Counted from the first letter of the stretch, positions 44,441-56,516 are shown. The stretch: DNA of 64,000 nt from Thysanoteuthis rhombus (GCA_963457665.1 OY735213.1:49122785-49186784); one strand, 5' to 3'. Numbers and translations: made by a program. The notes: generated by a model not told the origin, from the sequence alone.

Positions 44441-47431
44441 TGCTTGTTAATAATAATACTGTATAAACATTGGAGTGTTTATAGATCATGGAGTTATAGG
44501 ACATGGTGGTATCAAATGCTTTATAGCAGTATAGTAATAGAGTATATGCAGAATTACTGAATGGGAATTGATGGATTGTAAGCTTTTAACGTGTGGCCCT
44601 TGAAAATTACGAGGTCTGTAGCATTTGCCACTTTTGCGACATGGTTAATTAATCCTGTAGAGCTTTGAAGTGAAATTTTAGCGGGATCATCATTTAGTGT
44701 TTATAACCATGAAACTATTTAATTTCAAAATATTATACAGCGACCAATTTTTATCCCCCCCCCGAACCTCACTTAACAAATCGTTTCAGAAGGGAATTGA
44801 TTGTGTTTAATTGGCTGTAAGCAAGGTGACCCCTACTACAGGCCAAGCAAGGGGAGTCTTTGACTGGAGGCGGGCATGGAGTTTTTTAGATGATTGAAAT
44901 ACCAGGTGCAAATGGAGGAGAAAAATTACATGTGAGAATATTTTGATGGCTTTATGTGTCTAACCTATCAAAACAAGAACTGTAAGTTAAATTAGGTGCA
45001 TCCACCATCCTTAGGTCCATAACTGTCCTTATGGTGGATTCAATCACTAGTAAATTACAATTAGTGAGAAACTTTTTAGTGAGGACTTGTTAGTGATATT
45101 CAAGAATTAGCTAATTAGCATCTATAACAATCAGTGATTTGTTTCTATAAATGAAAATATAAAGAAGGAACAAAAATAAAAGAAATTAGAAATAAACAAA
45201 TGCAAATCTAAATGAGCGCAAATTTCTACCCGTATCAGAAGATCATAACCTGCATATTGGTGTCAAAAGAAAAAGAGGATACACACCAATTAACAATATC
45301 TAGTACAGAAAGATGGTCTGAATTTTTAGTCTTTTTCAGTTATCTAAATGTAATTATAGAAGCTGTTATTACTCAAAAATCACTACTGCCTCCATTTTGG
45401 TAGTTTTTGAATCATCTAATTCGGATACTTTTGATGTTAAAGTTGTTTGTGTTCTCAGGCTGGGTTGCTTGTAATCATTACAAAGTCTGTTATAAAGAGA
45501 TCTATATCTATTACAAAATATTGAAATGCCTGGATGAGAATTTCGGACTATTTATAAATTGCAGTAATCCAATATGTTCTTTTAAAATCTTTTTCTTTTG
45601 ATCAATTGTTAAGTTACTATGGTAGCTTTATGTGACTAAATTTTTTACAACTGGAGTGTTTTCATAAATTTGACACTGAGAAGTTGTTTCTTTCAATAAA
45701 CATGAAATGATAAATGTACCTTGTAATATCAAAGAACGGAAAGAAAATAAGTGAATGTTGAACTCACTTCATTTTGTCTCCTATAGTACACCTACTTGAG
45801 ACAATCCAACATAAGTGTAAAAAGAGAAACTATAAAACTTTGAATAAACTGAAATTTTCTAGGTTAAATTTTCTTTTTTAAAAAAAAGACAAAACTGTTT
45901 GAGCTCCGTCAAGTATTAGCTTGCATTCAGTAAATGCAAGTGCTGCCAAATCATTTCAAATATTTATATCTAAATTTTTACGTCACCCCCAGTCAGAAAA
46001 ATGAAATGCATGCTTGAGAGGCCTGTAGTAGGGATTGCCTTAGCTGTAACACATCTGTTCTTTATATCACGAAAGACTTGAACTCAATAAATATCTCAAA
46101 ATGAATTTTAGCTCGCTCATGTGTAAGCTAAAATTCATTCGGATTTATCCATCCCAGAGTTCTGTCTTTTGCAATAACTTTTTTTTTTTCTATCTTTTGA
46201 ACAGGGGTTTTCAAACTTTCTCTTTTGTCCTGTCCGGCGGAGTTGGTGGTGTAGAATATAATGTAAAATGCATGCATACCAGAGAACTGGCTATAGATAC
46301 ATAGTGATCGTTTGTTATTTCCTTTAATTTAATGTTACATTCTAATGAGATGGATGAACTTAGCTCTTTCCAACAAGTAACTGAATCCTAGCCACTGTTT
46401 CAGAGAGATACACAGGCATATCATTGTCAATTTACCTGGAAGTGTCGAAACATGCTTTCACTGTTAACCATTTCAAGTTCATTTTAGATTGCTAAAATGG
46501 CTAGATTCACTCAGATTGGCTGGATCCACCTCAAATAGCTTGGAAATAGCTAAACATTGGCTAAAATTGTTCGAAAATAGTGCAATAAATTGGCTAAAAA
46601 TAGGGCTGAATGTTGAATTTTTGCCCTTCTTAAACAAGAAATGTGCTAAATTTAGGACAAAAACGTTAAATTGGCAACACTTAATGTTTCCTCCTTTCAG
46701 ATATAAAGATGTTTCTAAATGTCTTTGAATATATCCTATAGAAGAGAGCCCTAATTTCCTGTCCTGAGCTCTGATCATTGAAATATGCTCACGTGTGTTA
46801 TAATAACCTCATATAATTGGGGCAACTGCTTTCCTGGTCATTAACATAACCTGTCAATTGGTTGATTGCATGACAGCGTCATGAATACAGGAACCAGACA
46901 TAAACATCATTCCCGTAATTGCTTGGTTCGTTAAGGGGACTAATTGGCAGTAGAGAAATTTGTACTAATTATCTAATTGAACAATTTTAGCATTAACTAA
47001 TCAGGTTTTCTTTGGGAAAAAAATTTAGAAGAGGAAGTTTGAAAAGATTCCTTTTTATTTTATTTTTGTTTTAGTGAAACATGGCTTTCTGAACTGAAGA
47101 AACATGTGTCAATGTTAACTTTCTATTGGAATTAAAGTTACATTCTTTCCCTCTTTAACTTCCTCTTTTAAAAAATGGCTATCTTAAAAATGTGGTACTT
47201 TTCATAAGATGCTCGCTTGAAAAATGTGAACAACTTCGGCTGTGAAATACCATTTTTAATAAGATCAATGTGCAGAATTATTTTCCTCTCTCAATGAGCT
47301 AAATTTAAACATTTGGTCTGGTAGTGAAATAAGGTTAGAATGATTAGGAATTACAAGATGTTGTGGTAAGAAATTTGATTTCATGCCTTCTTGAAGAGGA
47401 TTAGACGAGCAGATAGTTAACCTCTTTCATC
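44441..47431. other. Intron sequence, mostly unassigned
   Basis: 46480-46690 is rich in TGGCTAAAAT-like words and ends near TTGGCAACACTT, resembling the decayed hAT-like ends elsewhere. 46195-46250 carries an ACAGGGGTTTTCAAACTTTC hAT-like end. 45014-45045 has a short imperfect TCCACCAT/ATGGTGGA foldback. No gene seen. Confidence 0.4.
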
Positions 47432-47440
47432 ATATATATA

Positions 47441-47478
<38 letters not shown>
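47432..47478. repeat. (AT)n microsatellite
   Basis: Alternating AT with a GTGT interruption, on the 5' side of the second S1 module. Confidence 0.93.
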
Positions 47479-47480
<2 letters not shown>

Positions 47481-47838
47481 GCTCCTCTATTCAGGGTTGA
47501 GCACTCTTTAAGTGAGGTAACTAATCCATCGTAAGCTTATGCAATGCTCTTCCATAGGAATAGAGCACTCTGGTGGATGATGAATTTCTGTGTGTAAATG
47601 ATATATCACTTAAATTCAGCCTTACTGACTGTCCAGTTCTGTAGTCCAGAGGTAGGATATTGGCCTCCGTTATGAAGTGTCTGAAGTGAAGGTTTCAATT
47701 CTGCCTCGTAGTACTGGATAGGATAATTGAAAGTCTATAGCCACACTGAAGAGATGCAATACATCGAAACAGCTGTCTATGGATGACACAATAATTATAT
47801 GTATATGAATGTGTATATATATATATATATATATATGT
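47479..47838 (+). mobile_element. tRNA-headed SINE-like module (family S1), copy 2
   Basis: 47541-47795 matches 32210-32466, with a B box-like GGTTTCAATTC (47691-47701) closer to the tRNA consensus than copy 1. The 5' AATGCTC...GAGCACTCT motif occurs twice (47479 and 47543). Followed by (AT)n at about 47812-47838. Confidence 0.68.
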
Positions 47839-48008
47839 ATTGAATGGAAAGTAAGGTTCCAGTTTTGCATTATAGCTACATTATGAATAGAGCCCTTGCC
47901 TCTAAAATGTTTAAAAATGCTTTTTTTTCTCATAACTTTTTAATTTAATTCTATTCTAAGAAAAAGTCTTCACTTTTGACCCCATTGAAGAGTCGGTTTC
48001 CTTCCACT

Positions 48009-48601
48009 TTCATCATCATCATCATCATCATCATCAGTCTTTTAGTGTCCGTTGTTGGACATAGACCTTCCCCAGGATTTGCCAGACTTCCCTATCATGG
48101 GCGTCACGGAGCCAGTACTTCCTGAACTTGTCTAGCTCGTCTCTCCATCTAACATTTTGCCGGCCTTGGTTGCGCATGTGGTCTCGGGGAATCCATGTTG
48201 TGAGTCGCGATGTCCATCGGTTGTCTTCCATTCTTGCAACATGGCCAGCCCACCGCCATTTGAGATTTTTAATGGATTCTATGATGTCCCTAAGTCTTGT
48301 CTTTTCTCGGATGTACTGTGCTGTCTTGTGGTCTCTCCATGTGAGGCCTAGCATTATTCTCTCATGTGCACGTTGCATGGTCCTCAATTTACGGGTCTGT
48401 CTCTTGGTTAGGTTCCATGTTTCAGCTCCATAAGTGACTATTGGGAGGATGCATTGGTTATACACCCTTCTCTTTAGGATTAATGGGATCTTATTATTTT
48501 TGAAGGTTGAGCTAGCTCTGCCAAAGGCTTGCCATCCTAGTGTGATTCTTCGCTTGATTTCTTCTTCTTTTGAGGGTCTCATGGAGATTCGTTGTCCTAG
48601 T
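48009..48601 (-). mobile_element. RTE-1 3' fragment, very young
   Basis: After the (ATC)n complement (48009-48036) the minus frame is open without a stop from 48034 to beyond 48582, 182 codons from the first methionine. It covers QRISMRPSKEEEIKRR, WQAFGRASSTFKNNK, YGAETWNLTKRQ, RWAGHVARMEDNRW and WRDELDKFRKYW, ending L-K-D-stop. By eye it is nearly identical to 40373-40930. 5' truncation at 48601. Confidence 0.93.
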
Positions 48602-48664
48602 TAAACCCCCACAAAGAATTATTTATAAGCATATAAAATAAGAAGATATGTACATGGGCAGAAA

Positions 48665-48905
48665 GTTGGTCATCATCAGCACCAGCTGCTATAAGTCCAC
48701 TGCTGGGCCAAGGGCTTTCCTATCTCCTTCCATGATGACTGTGATTGTGCTCATCTCTGCCATGTCTTACCAGCAAACTTTTCTGTCTTATCTCTGCATC
48801 TCATGTGTGATCTTTTCTTACTGTGTTTACTGTCCTACTGGCACCAATCGGTTAGCCTTTTGTTCCATCTGTTGTTCCTTCTTCACACTATGTGTCTCAA
48901 AGTCC
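48665..48905 (-). mobile_element. RTE-2 3' fragment
   Basis: Complement encodes decayed WRDEIRKVAGKTWQRNAHN and WKEIGKALAQQW, the C-terminal end typical of another RTE lineage, after a short CATCATCAG tail. The matching 3' end occurs at 6113-6260. Confidence 0.72.
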
Positions 48906-49060
48906 ATAGTCTAATGATGAGACAAAAGAATTCATTTTACACAGCAAATATTTCATTTTCAACATGATCTCCTTTTTTTTGCTCTATTCTTAAATAACCT
49001 CCTGAAATTCATCTAGTCAACATTCTGTGGTTGAATGAAGCATAGATTACAATTTTTTTT

Positions 49061-49443
49061 AGAAACTGTCAACCAAAACTGTCAAAATAAGTATCTTTGG
49101 TTTTCAAGTCAGTCCAGCTGGCTGGCTATAAAAATATGAATGTATCACATGTGCAGGCCGCACTAATGGAGCTTTGATTTTTAAAAAAATTTACCCCTCT
49201 AAATGGGTTTTTAGTGTTGAGTTCAATTTGCAATGTAAGTTCATGCCAAATTGATCTCTTAGTCAGTGTTCAGTGGCATTCATGTTTGTATTTTGAAAAT
49301 TCAGACTTTTTTTGTGATCACTATCCAACATGGGGCAAGAGAAAGAACTTATCAATTGATCACCACTTTTTACCGTTTTTTAATTGATCACCCCAAAGAT
49401 GTTGGTCATTTGACGGTTTCTATTGAGTGACTAATCTGACCTG
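49061..49443 (+). repeat. Rep-A, forward, full; abuts the 49463 exon
   Basis: TTAGAAACTGTCAACCAAAAC to GTGACTAATCTGACCTG, 19 bases before the splice acceptor. Contains AATGTAAGTTCATGCCAAAT and TTGTGATCACTATCC. Confidence 0.9.
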
Positions 49444-49462
49444 TTTTTCATTTTCTATTCAG

Positions 49463-49579
49463 TAATTGAATTCATCAAAGAGCTAATGGACTATGAAATT
49501 AGTGATGCTCTACTTGAAGGTTTGGTCAACCTGCTCTGTCCGAATGAGAAAAACTTGGAAGTGCCAAAAGCTCTGTCTG
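49463..49579 (+). CDS. ARMH1: ARMH1-like gene, third exon in window
   Basis: A 117-nt exon with acceptor TTTTCTATTCAG and donor GTAAGA, entered and left in phase 1. The codon completed across the previous junction is valine. It reads on through IEFIKELMDYEISDALLEG and LVNLLCPNEKN, resembling the ARMH1 stretch with I-E-L-I-K-D and A-L-L-K-G-L-V-A-L-L. This continues directly from the exon at 43631. Only about 20 bases separate the acceptor from the end of a Rep-A copy (49061-49443), so the pyrimidine tract abuts or may derive from repeat DNA. No later exon was found in the remaining 14 kb, so the following intron probably runs out of the window. Confidence 0.78.
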
Positions 49580-49732
49580 GTAAGAAGCAATGTTTTTTCA
49601 GCTTTTCAAAGTTTCTTGTCCTGCGGTTTTGTTCTTGTAAAATCTGCAATGTCCGTGTGGCATAAATGGCATAGATTAATAAAAATAACAACAGAAAGAA
49701 AAAAACAATACCAATTTTATTATCATAGAAAT

Positions 49733-50069
49733 TTAAACATTTACTCCTGATAATGTCTAGAAAAAAACATTTTTTGTTTTTTTCAAAATTCCTCCTAAAA
49801 AGGGGTTTTTGTAAGAGTGAGTGTGTGTGTCACTTTACAATGTAAGCTTTTGCTGAATCAGTTCATAAGTTTGTGTCAGGCAGCATTCACATTTGTTTTT
49901 TTTTAATTTTCGGACTTTCCAGTGATCCGATGAGAGATCAAGGTGAGAGGAGTAAGTTATTCATTGATCAGGCCTTTTCCCAGTTTTATAAATGATCATC
50001 CCCAACACGACATGCTATCAAAAGGTGTTGATTACATGACAGTATCTATTGAGTGACTAACCAGACCTT
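49733..50069 (+). repeat. Rep-A, forward, 5' part missing
   Basis: AACATTTACTCCTGATAATG to GTGACTAACCAGACC, only about 150 bases after the donor of the 49463 exon. Continues directly into Rep-D. Confidence 0.88.
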
Positions 50070-50460
50070 TTTCTTTTTTTCATTTTTTTTTTTCAAATCA
50101 AACAGATAAAAACTTTTGAAATTCGGTACACACAAGCAAGAATGCTTGAGAATTTTGTGATTCAAATTTGGCCAATAAGAATTATTCCACTCTTAGACTC
50201 CTACATGTGTGCAAGCTTCTTCATAGCATGTGTTCCGAGTCAGCGATTGACATGGGCATTCCCAAGCATTTCGAGTGGAATTTTTGCACAACAATCCTTA
50301 ATTCTTGCCAAAAGTTCATAAAGGTCTCTTGATCTCTTTGCTCTCAATGTGACCCCTCGAAAAGAAATCACTAACCCTAATCCTTGTCAGGCTGCGATTT
50401 TGCACCACGGTTCTGAAATTAGTCTCATTGCTATAGCAATGGAGATAGATGTAGAAAAGG
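50070..50460 (-). mobile_element. Rep-D copy 1: DDE transposase C-terminal remnant
   Basis: Minus strand 50375-50240 encodes VSDFFSRGHIESK, then after one frameshift RDLYELLARIKDCCAKIPLE and MLGNAHVN before a stop. This matches the C-terminal end of mariner-like DDE transposases, in which a P-x-D-F-F-L-W-G motif precedes the final helices. Inactive fragment. Confidence 0.72.
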
Positions 50461-50721
50461 GATGACTAAACCTGTTTAATGTCAGAGCAACGATAAGATA
50501 ATCATTGGATGTTCAAGAGCTGCAATGCATTAAGAAAACTTACACTCATGTTTCTAATGTTACGTATGCATCTTGTTACAAAAAGTTTATGTAAGTATTT
50601 TTGAAAATGTTGATTTGAATTACTTCCAGTAACCACAAAATACAGGTATGTACCAAATGTTTTAAAAATCTTGACTGATCAGAGCTTTAACTATATTAAG
50701 TCCTATACTAGGATTTGATAT

Positions 50722-51316
50722 CAGCCTCATCACCATCAGCCTTTTGGTGTTCGTTGTTCCCCTTAATTCACCAGACCTCTCTATCATGGGCGTCATGTAG
50801 CCAATACTTTCTGATCTCGTTGAATTTGTAATGCCATCTTATATTTTGTTGCCCACAGTTTTGCATTTGATCTTTGGGAGTCCATATTGTGAGTTGTAAT
50901 GTCCAGTGGTTGTCTGCCATTCTCACAACAGGGTCAGCCCTTTGCCATTTGAGTTTTCTAATGGATTCTGTGATATCCCTTACTCCTGTTTTTCCTCTAA
51001 TATATTGTGATGTGCTATGTTCTCTCTATGCTATGTTGATCGTGATTCTCTTCTGAGCACATTGCATGGTACTGAGATTGAGGGTCCGTCCATCTTTTGC
51101 TTAGGTTCCATGTTTCAGTTCCATAGGTGACTATTGGTGATTGTATACCCTTCTTTCTAGGACTTGTGAGATTTTCTTGTTCTTGAAGTTTGAGATTGCT
51201 TTACTGTTTGAGATTTGCCATCCTTGAGTGATTCTTTGCTTGATTTCTTCTTCTTTTGGGGATTTCAGAGTGGTTCACTGTCCTAGGTAGATGTAGTGGT
51301 CTACTTTCTCAAAGCT
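50722..51316 (-). mobile_element. RTE-1 3' fragment (old)
   Basis: CATCACCATCAG, then the decayed C-terminal coding complement (TCTATCATGGGCGTCATGTAG, CCATTCTCACAACAGGGTCA, TTTCAGTTCCATAGGTGAC), ending at CTAGGTAGATGTAGTGGTC. 5'-truncated. Confidence 0.85.
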
Positions 51317-51359
51317 AACTTTAAATATATTTAAATCTGAATATTTTCACTAACTATGA

Positions 51360-52280
51360 AGATTAAAGTTCTGTTTTAATCCAGTCAGATCAGAGTTAGA
51401 ACTCAGTGGATTATTAAGAAGCTTGAATTCTTCTTACTAGCTTACCTTTCATAAAGGTGATGAGAAAGAGCTCCATTGACATATTTCCATGAGCTACGCA
51501 TTGTATGTTAAGGAGCCACATGGGATTTGTGAGGGCGGTTTTGCCACCTCTGATGTGGATAAATGTAGAGCTTAAGTGACAAAGAATTTTCTGATATTGA
51601 GCTTTCAATTGATATCAATTTCACTTAGATTGGATAGAAACCTGAAAAGAAAAATGAAAAAAAAAAATGTATAGTCACTTTTGAGACACCCTGTATCAAG
51701 AGAACCTGACATTTACATCATCTGGGTATTGTAGGTTCTCAAAATGCCAGATTAATCAGAACAGCCTTTTCTTCTAGCCAGAAATTGAAATGAGCAAGAG
51801 GGAAAAAACATAGCAGCAACTTAATATTTCATGTGGGATTAAAGTATTAAGTATAAATAAAGTGAAGTGCCCTTATGCTGGCTACAACATCAGCTGTCCC
51901 TATCTGGGCTTCACAAATCACAAGTTTCTCTGTCTGGGCTAGTTTTTCAAGGTTTGCATTCTGTAAAGTATACTTTGAGGTAACAAGCACTGGACGAGGC
52001 ATCACTCACCCATACATATGTTATTTCACCCTCAGCTGGTTGGGAGATGAAATGGATTCATGGTTTTCCCAAAGGCATTAGTGCCAGTCAGACACCCTGT
52101 ATATCTATGTAAAAAAACCTCTTTGATATGGAATATTGAATTTAATGAAGTCTAGGGTTTATGCTGTTCTATTTACAAGAAAAAGTTTAAAAAATCTGTT
52201 CTTGTAGTATTTAGTGGAATTAACCTAATATGCTAATAAAAAAACTGTTTTTTTAACTTAGTCCCATAGGTATAAGTTTT
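51360..52280 (-). repeat. Rep-D, non-coding part
   Basis: Shares GACACCCTGTA motifs (51685-51695 and 52091-52101), CAGATTAATCAGAACAGCC, GCTGGCTACAACATCAGCTG and CTCTTTGATATGGAATATTG with 53400-54330, 55960-56150 and 58330-58470. The GACACCCTGTA complement (TACAGGGTGTC) is typical of Tc1/mariner-type ends. Confidence 0.7.
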
Positions 52281-52289
52281 TTTTCAAGC

Positions 52290-52712
52290 CATATCTAAAA
52301 CAGGTCTAGTTAGTGACTCTTTCTTTCTCTTGCTTTTCGTTTTTTCTTTACTTTTCTACTGATTCTGGCAAACTATGTAAGTATATGCCACATGTACAAT
52401 CCATATAAATGCAGCTAGAAAGCTGAAAATTTAGACTTTTTCTCCTTATCATGTGTTGGAAAAAAATCTGCCAAGGTTTCAGCTTGTAAGGGGGTTTAAT
52501 TTATGCTGCATGCTAAATTGGTTCCTTTGTTTGTGTATCTGGGAGCATTCACTATTGTTTTTTGAAAATTAGACGTTTTAGTGGTGAGAGAAGTAACTTA
52601 TTCATTGATCAGCTGTTTATCCAATTTTATAACTGATCATCCCCAACATGGCATGCTACCAAAAGATATTGGCTTTGTGATGGTTTATATTCAGTGACTA
52701 ACAAGACCTGTT
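52290..52712 (+). repeat. Rep-A, forward, variant 5' part
   Basis: Opens CAGGTCTAGTTAGTGACTC, then a TTTCTTTCTCTTGC stretch instead of the usual start. From 52375 normal Rep-A runs to GTGACTAACAAGACCTG. The same variant opening occurs at 56965. Continues into Rep-D. Confidence 0.82.
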
Positions 52713-52734
52713 CTTTCCTTTTAAAAAAAATCAA

Positions 52735-54371
52735 TCAGAGAAAAACTTTTGAAATTATTTTTTTTATTTTATGAAGGTCTCTTGATTTTGTTGCCTGAAC
52801 TTTGCTCTCGATGTAACCCCTAGAAAAAAAAAGATCAGAGGGCCATGGTTTTGCACATCAGATCTAATGTTTGTGCATTGGCAGGCCTATGGTTGGTGTC
52901 ACTTATGGTGTCACCCTCTCCTGCAGAACTTACTCTCTTCCCAGGATATCTAGAATTTTGGTGATCTTTTTGTACTAATACTATTCATTATTCATGATAA
53001 TTTTTCCTATATCATTGAATGTCATGGCATAAACCCAAATTCACTTACAATCCTATACACTGAAAGTCAGTTAGAACTTTTGAAGGTATAGTGTGGACTA
53101 TCATGAATGTATACAAATTGCAAAAAAAAAGGAAAAATATCTCTCATTCCTGGATCTGCCCCCAAATTTAACCAACTTTTACCCCAACAAAATTTCATTT
53201 AAATTTATTGAGTACCTTTGGTGATATTGAGTGGTCTGACAGATATTTCATTAGACAAAAAAATCACCAAGAAACTATATGAAAATTTTTCTGGTAGTCG
53301 CTTTGGTGGTATCGCCTCACTATAATAATGTAGATAAATGTAGATCATGGGTGTTAAAAAATAAGACACTGAGATATCGATTGATATCAATTTTGATTAG
53401 ATTGAACAGAACTGAAGAAGAAATGGAAAAAGAAAATGTATTGATACTTTTGGGACTCTCTGTATTAATAGAGCCCAACATATCACCTTGGTGAATATGG
53501 ATTTTCAAAATGTCAGATTAATCAGAAAAGCATTTTCTTCTGGCCAAAAATTAAAACAAGCATGCAAGAAAAAGTCATTGCAGCAACCTATTATTTAGTG
53601 CGGGATTAGAGTATCAAGTATAAGTAAAGTAGTGCCCTTACGCTGGCTGCAGCATCAGCCATCCCGGACCAAGATTTTAGTCTATTAATGAATTATGAAA
53701 GGTAAAAAAAACCCCCAAAACATTCATCAAATGCAATTAGTGTAATGAACAAGAGTCTCAGGTTATTACATTAAAATATTCAAGGTGGAGAAATTCAGGA
53801 ACATCCTTATATAGGATACATAGGTTTGCAACAGATACATGTCATCTGGGTAAGCAAGGTAGACAGTGCCTACCCTGATTGAAATTACAAAGGTTTATTA
53901 TTAAATTTAAAAAGAATAGAAATTCCAATTCATTGCAAATTTATAACTTAATGCTCTTAATTCAACATATAATTCAGTAAATGGTTAAATTTTTTTTGGG
54001 TAGGCATAATTCTCCCATGCCTTTCAACCTTAGTACATATAATATGCATCACAAGATTGGTAGTTAGGTCATACATCAATCAGTTCACATATTACAAATT
54101 TCTATTTATCAGTTAGTTCTTCGAGGTTTGTGTTCTGTGAAATAAACTTAGAGGCGACAGACACCTGATATGATGTCACTTACTCAACCATATGGCATTT
54201 TAGCCATAGCTGGGGCAAATCGAAATGTCTTTCCCAGGAGCTGCAATGTTAGTCAGGCATCCTGTACGTCTACATAAAAAATCTCTTTGATATAGAATAT
54301 CGTATTCAATGAAATCTACAATTTACGCTGTTCCAATTATGAGAGAAAGTCAAAAAAAAAAAAATTATTCT
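52735..54371 (-). repeat. Rep-D copy 2, with a 420-bp insertion
   Basis: Minus strand near 52825-52771 encodes GYIESKVQATKSRDL, a transposase C-terminal scrap. The non-coding part follows (GATATCTAGAATTTTGG, AATATCTGTCAGACCACTC) to 53680. About 53685-54100 is unrelated inserted sequence of unknown type. Rep-D resumes with TCGAGGTTTGTGTTCTGTG and is then cut by the RTE-1 copy at 54372. Confidence 0.68.
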
Positions 54372-55716
54372 GCTCCAACAGCAAAACAGAGTAAAGTCCC
54401 AAAAGACTGGAACACAGCAATCATAATGCTTCTCCATAAAAAAAGGAAACCCCAAAGACCTCAACAACTACAGGCCTATAAGCCCACCAAACTCCATTTA
54501 TAAACTTTTCACAAAAATCATCACCAACCAGATCACTAAAACACTAGATAAAAACCAACCATGGGACCAGGCTGGATTTAGAAGAAACTACTTGACCCTG
54601 GACCATCTCCATTCAATAAATCAGCTGAAAGAGAAAGCAGCAGAATATAAAATGCCACTTGCTGTAGCATTTATAGACATCAAGAAGGCATTTGACTCTG
54701 TAGAAATTCCCATGGTCATGAAGGCCATCACTCGACAAGGTGTAGGCCCTATATACGTCAAAGTACTACAACATATTTACAATCACAGCAACTCCTTTAT
54801 CAGGCTACATAAGGGCTCTGAACCCTTCCAAATCCAAAAAAGAGTAAGACAAGGTGATACCAGCTCAACCAAACTCTTCACAGCCTACTTCAAGATGAAA
54901 CCTGGACTGGGAGAATAGAGGAATCAAAATGGGTGGCAAATATCTAAACAACGTAAGATTTGCAGATGACATCATCCTTTTTGCACAGAACGTACATGAC
55001 CTCCAACTAATACTTGATGAACTAAATGAAGAATGCAAAAAAGTTGGCCTACACATGAACTTCAGTAAAACAAAAATCATGTGCAACAATCACATCGAGA
55101 ATAAGGGCATAACAGTTGAAATAGAAGATGCAAAACTGGGGAAAACTTAGGACAACGAATCTCTATGAAAGCCACAAAAGAAGAAGAAATCAAGCGGAGA
55201 ATCAACCTTGGATGGCAAGCCTTCGGCAGAGTTCATAAACAATTTGGTCCCAATAATCCTAAAAAGAAGAACCAATGCATCCTCTCAATTGTCACTTATG
55301 GAGCTGAAACATAGAACCCCACCAAGAGAAACACTTGCAAACTGAGAAGCATGCAATGCACACACGAGAGAATCATTCTCAACCTCACATGGAGAGATCG
55401 CAAGACAGCACAGTATATAATGAAGAAAACCGGAGTCCAAGATATCATAGAATCTATTAGAAAACTTAAATGGCAATGGGCAGGCCATGCTGCAAGAATG
55501 ACAGAAAATCAATGGATTTCCTGACTCACAACATGGATCCCCAGAGATTACTTGTGAAACTGAGGCCACCAGAGTATTTGATGGAGGGATGAACTAGACA
55601 AATTTAGAAAATACTGGCTCCACGATGCCCATAATGGAGAAGTGTGGCGGATTCTTGGGAAGGTCTTTGTCCAACGATGAACATTGAAAGACTGGTGATG
55701 ATGATGATGATGATGA
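54372..55716 (+). mobile_element. RTE-1 copy, RT to 3' end (decayed)
   Basis: 5'-truncated plus-strand copy inserted in Rep-D. SKVPKDWNTAIIMLLHKK, LDHLHSINQLKEKAAEYK, AFIDIKKAFDSVE, RVRQGDTSSTKLF (the Q-G-D motif retained), NVRFADDIILFAQNVHD and GLHMNFSKTKIMCNN are visible in several frames. Then come gapped C-terminal blocks and a (GATGAT) tail at 55697-55716. Frameshifts and deletions are scattered through it. Confidence 0.9.
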
Positions 55717-56152
55717 CTTATAAAAATCATTTTTTACTTAGTCCCACAGGTGTAAGTTTTTTTCGGGATTGTGGGGGGACCAAAGTTTTTCCTTGGCATA
55801 ATAAGGAGTAGATGTTCATATTTTCAACCTCTTGCTCCACTAGTGCAGCCTTTGCATATGACACATTCATACATAGCCTGACAGAAACACTTAAAGATAA
55901 TAAAAACCTATGATTACTATATTGACTGTTTTAGTTGAAAGCTTTTAAAACTGTATAGTCACTTATGAGACACCCTGTACGTCTGCATCAGAAAACCTTC
56001 TTTGATATGGAATTATCAATGAAGCCTAGAATTTATGCTGTTCTGGTTATGAGAAAAAATTGAAAAAAAAAATTTCGGTCATACAGTATTTTGTGGAATT
56101 TGTGTTGTGTGCTGATAGAAATACTTTTTCAATCTAGTCCCATAGGTATCTA
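55717..56152 (-). repeat. Rep-D resumed, with a Rep-A reverse fragment (55770-55950)
   Basis: CTTAGTCCCACAGGTGTAAG continues the Rep-D sequence interrupted by RTE-1. 55770-55950 has AAGGAGTAGATGTTC and GCTCCACTAGTGCAGCC from reverse Rep-A. Then comes GACACCCTGTA (55969-55979) and CTTTGATATGGAATTATC. Confidence 0.7.
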
Positions 56153-56516
56153 TTAGAAACAGTCAACCAAAACTGTCAACAGAGGTTTCTTCAGTTTTTA
56201 AGATTACGTATGTACATGACACACATGTAAACCACACAAATGGAGCTATAGGACTTGATTTTGAAAAAAAATTCTCCACCTCACCCAAAAAGATTTAACT
56301 GGTTTGTTCAATTTACAATGTAAGTTAATTCAAGAATGGTCCCTTTGTTTGTGTCCGACAACATTCACTCTTGTTTTTTACAAATTAAGCTTTTTTCAGG
56401 GATCGCTAAACAAAAGCTGAGAGAAAGAATTTATTCATTAATCTCTCCCTTTTTCAAATTTTATAATTGATCACCCCTGAATTGGCATGCTGCCAAATGA
56501 CGTTGATTACATGACC
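56153..56516 (+). repeat. Rep-A, forward, nearly full
   Basis: TTAGAAACAGTCAACCAAAAC, AATGTAAGTTAATTC, GGCATGCTGCCAAATGACG; lacks the final CTAACCAGACCTG. Confidence 0.86.

Noticed and set aside
53685-54100. Insertion inside Rep-D as a named element
   Set aside because: It is clearly absent from the parallel Rep-D copies, but its ends show no inverted repeats, boxes or tail that would name it.
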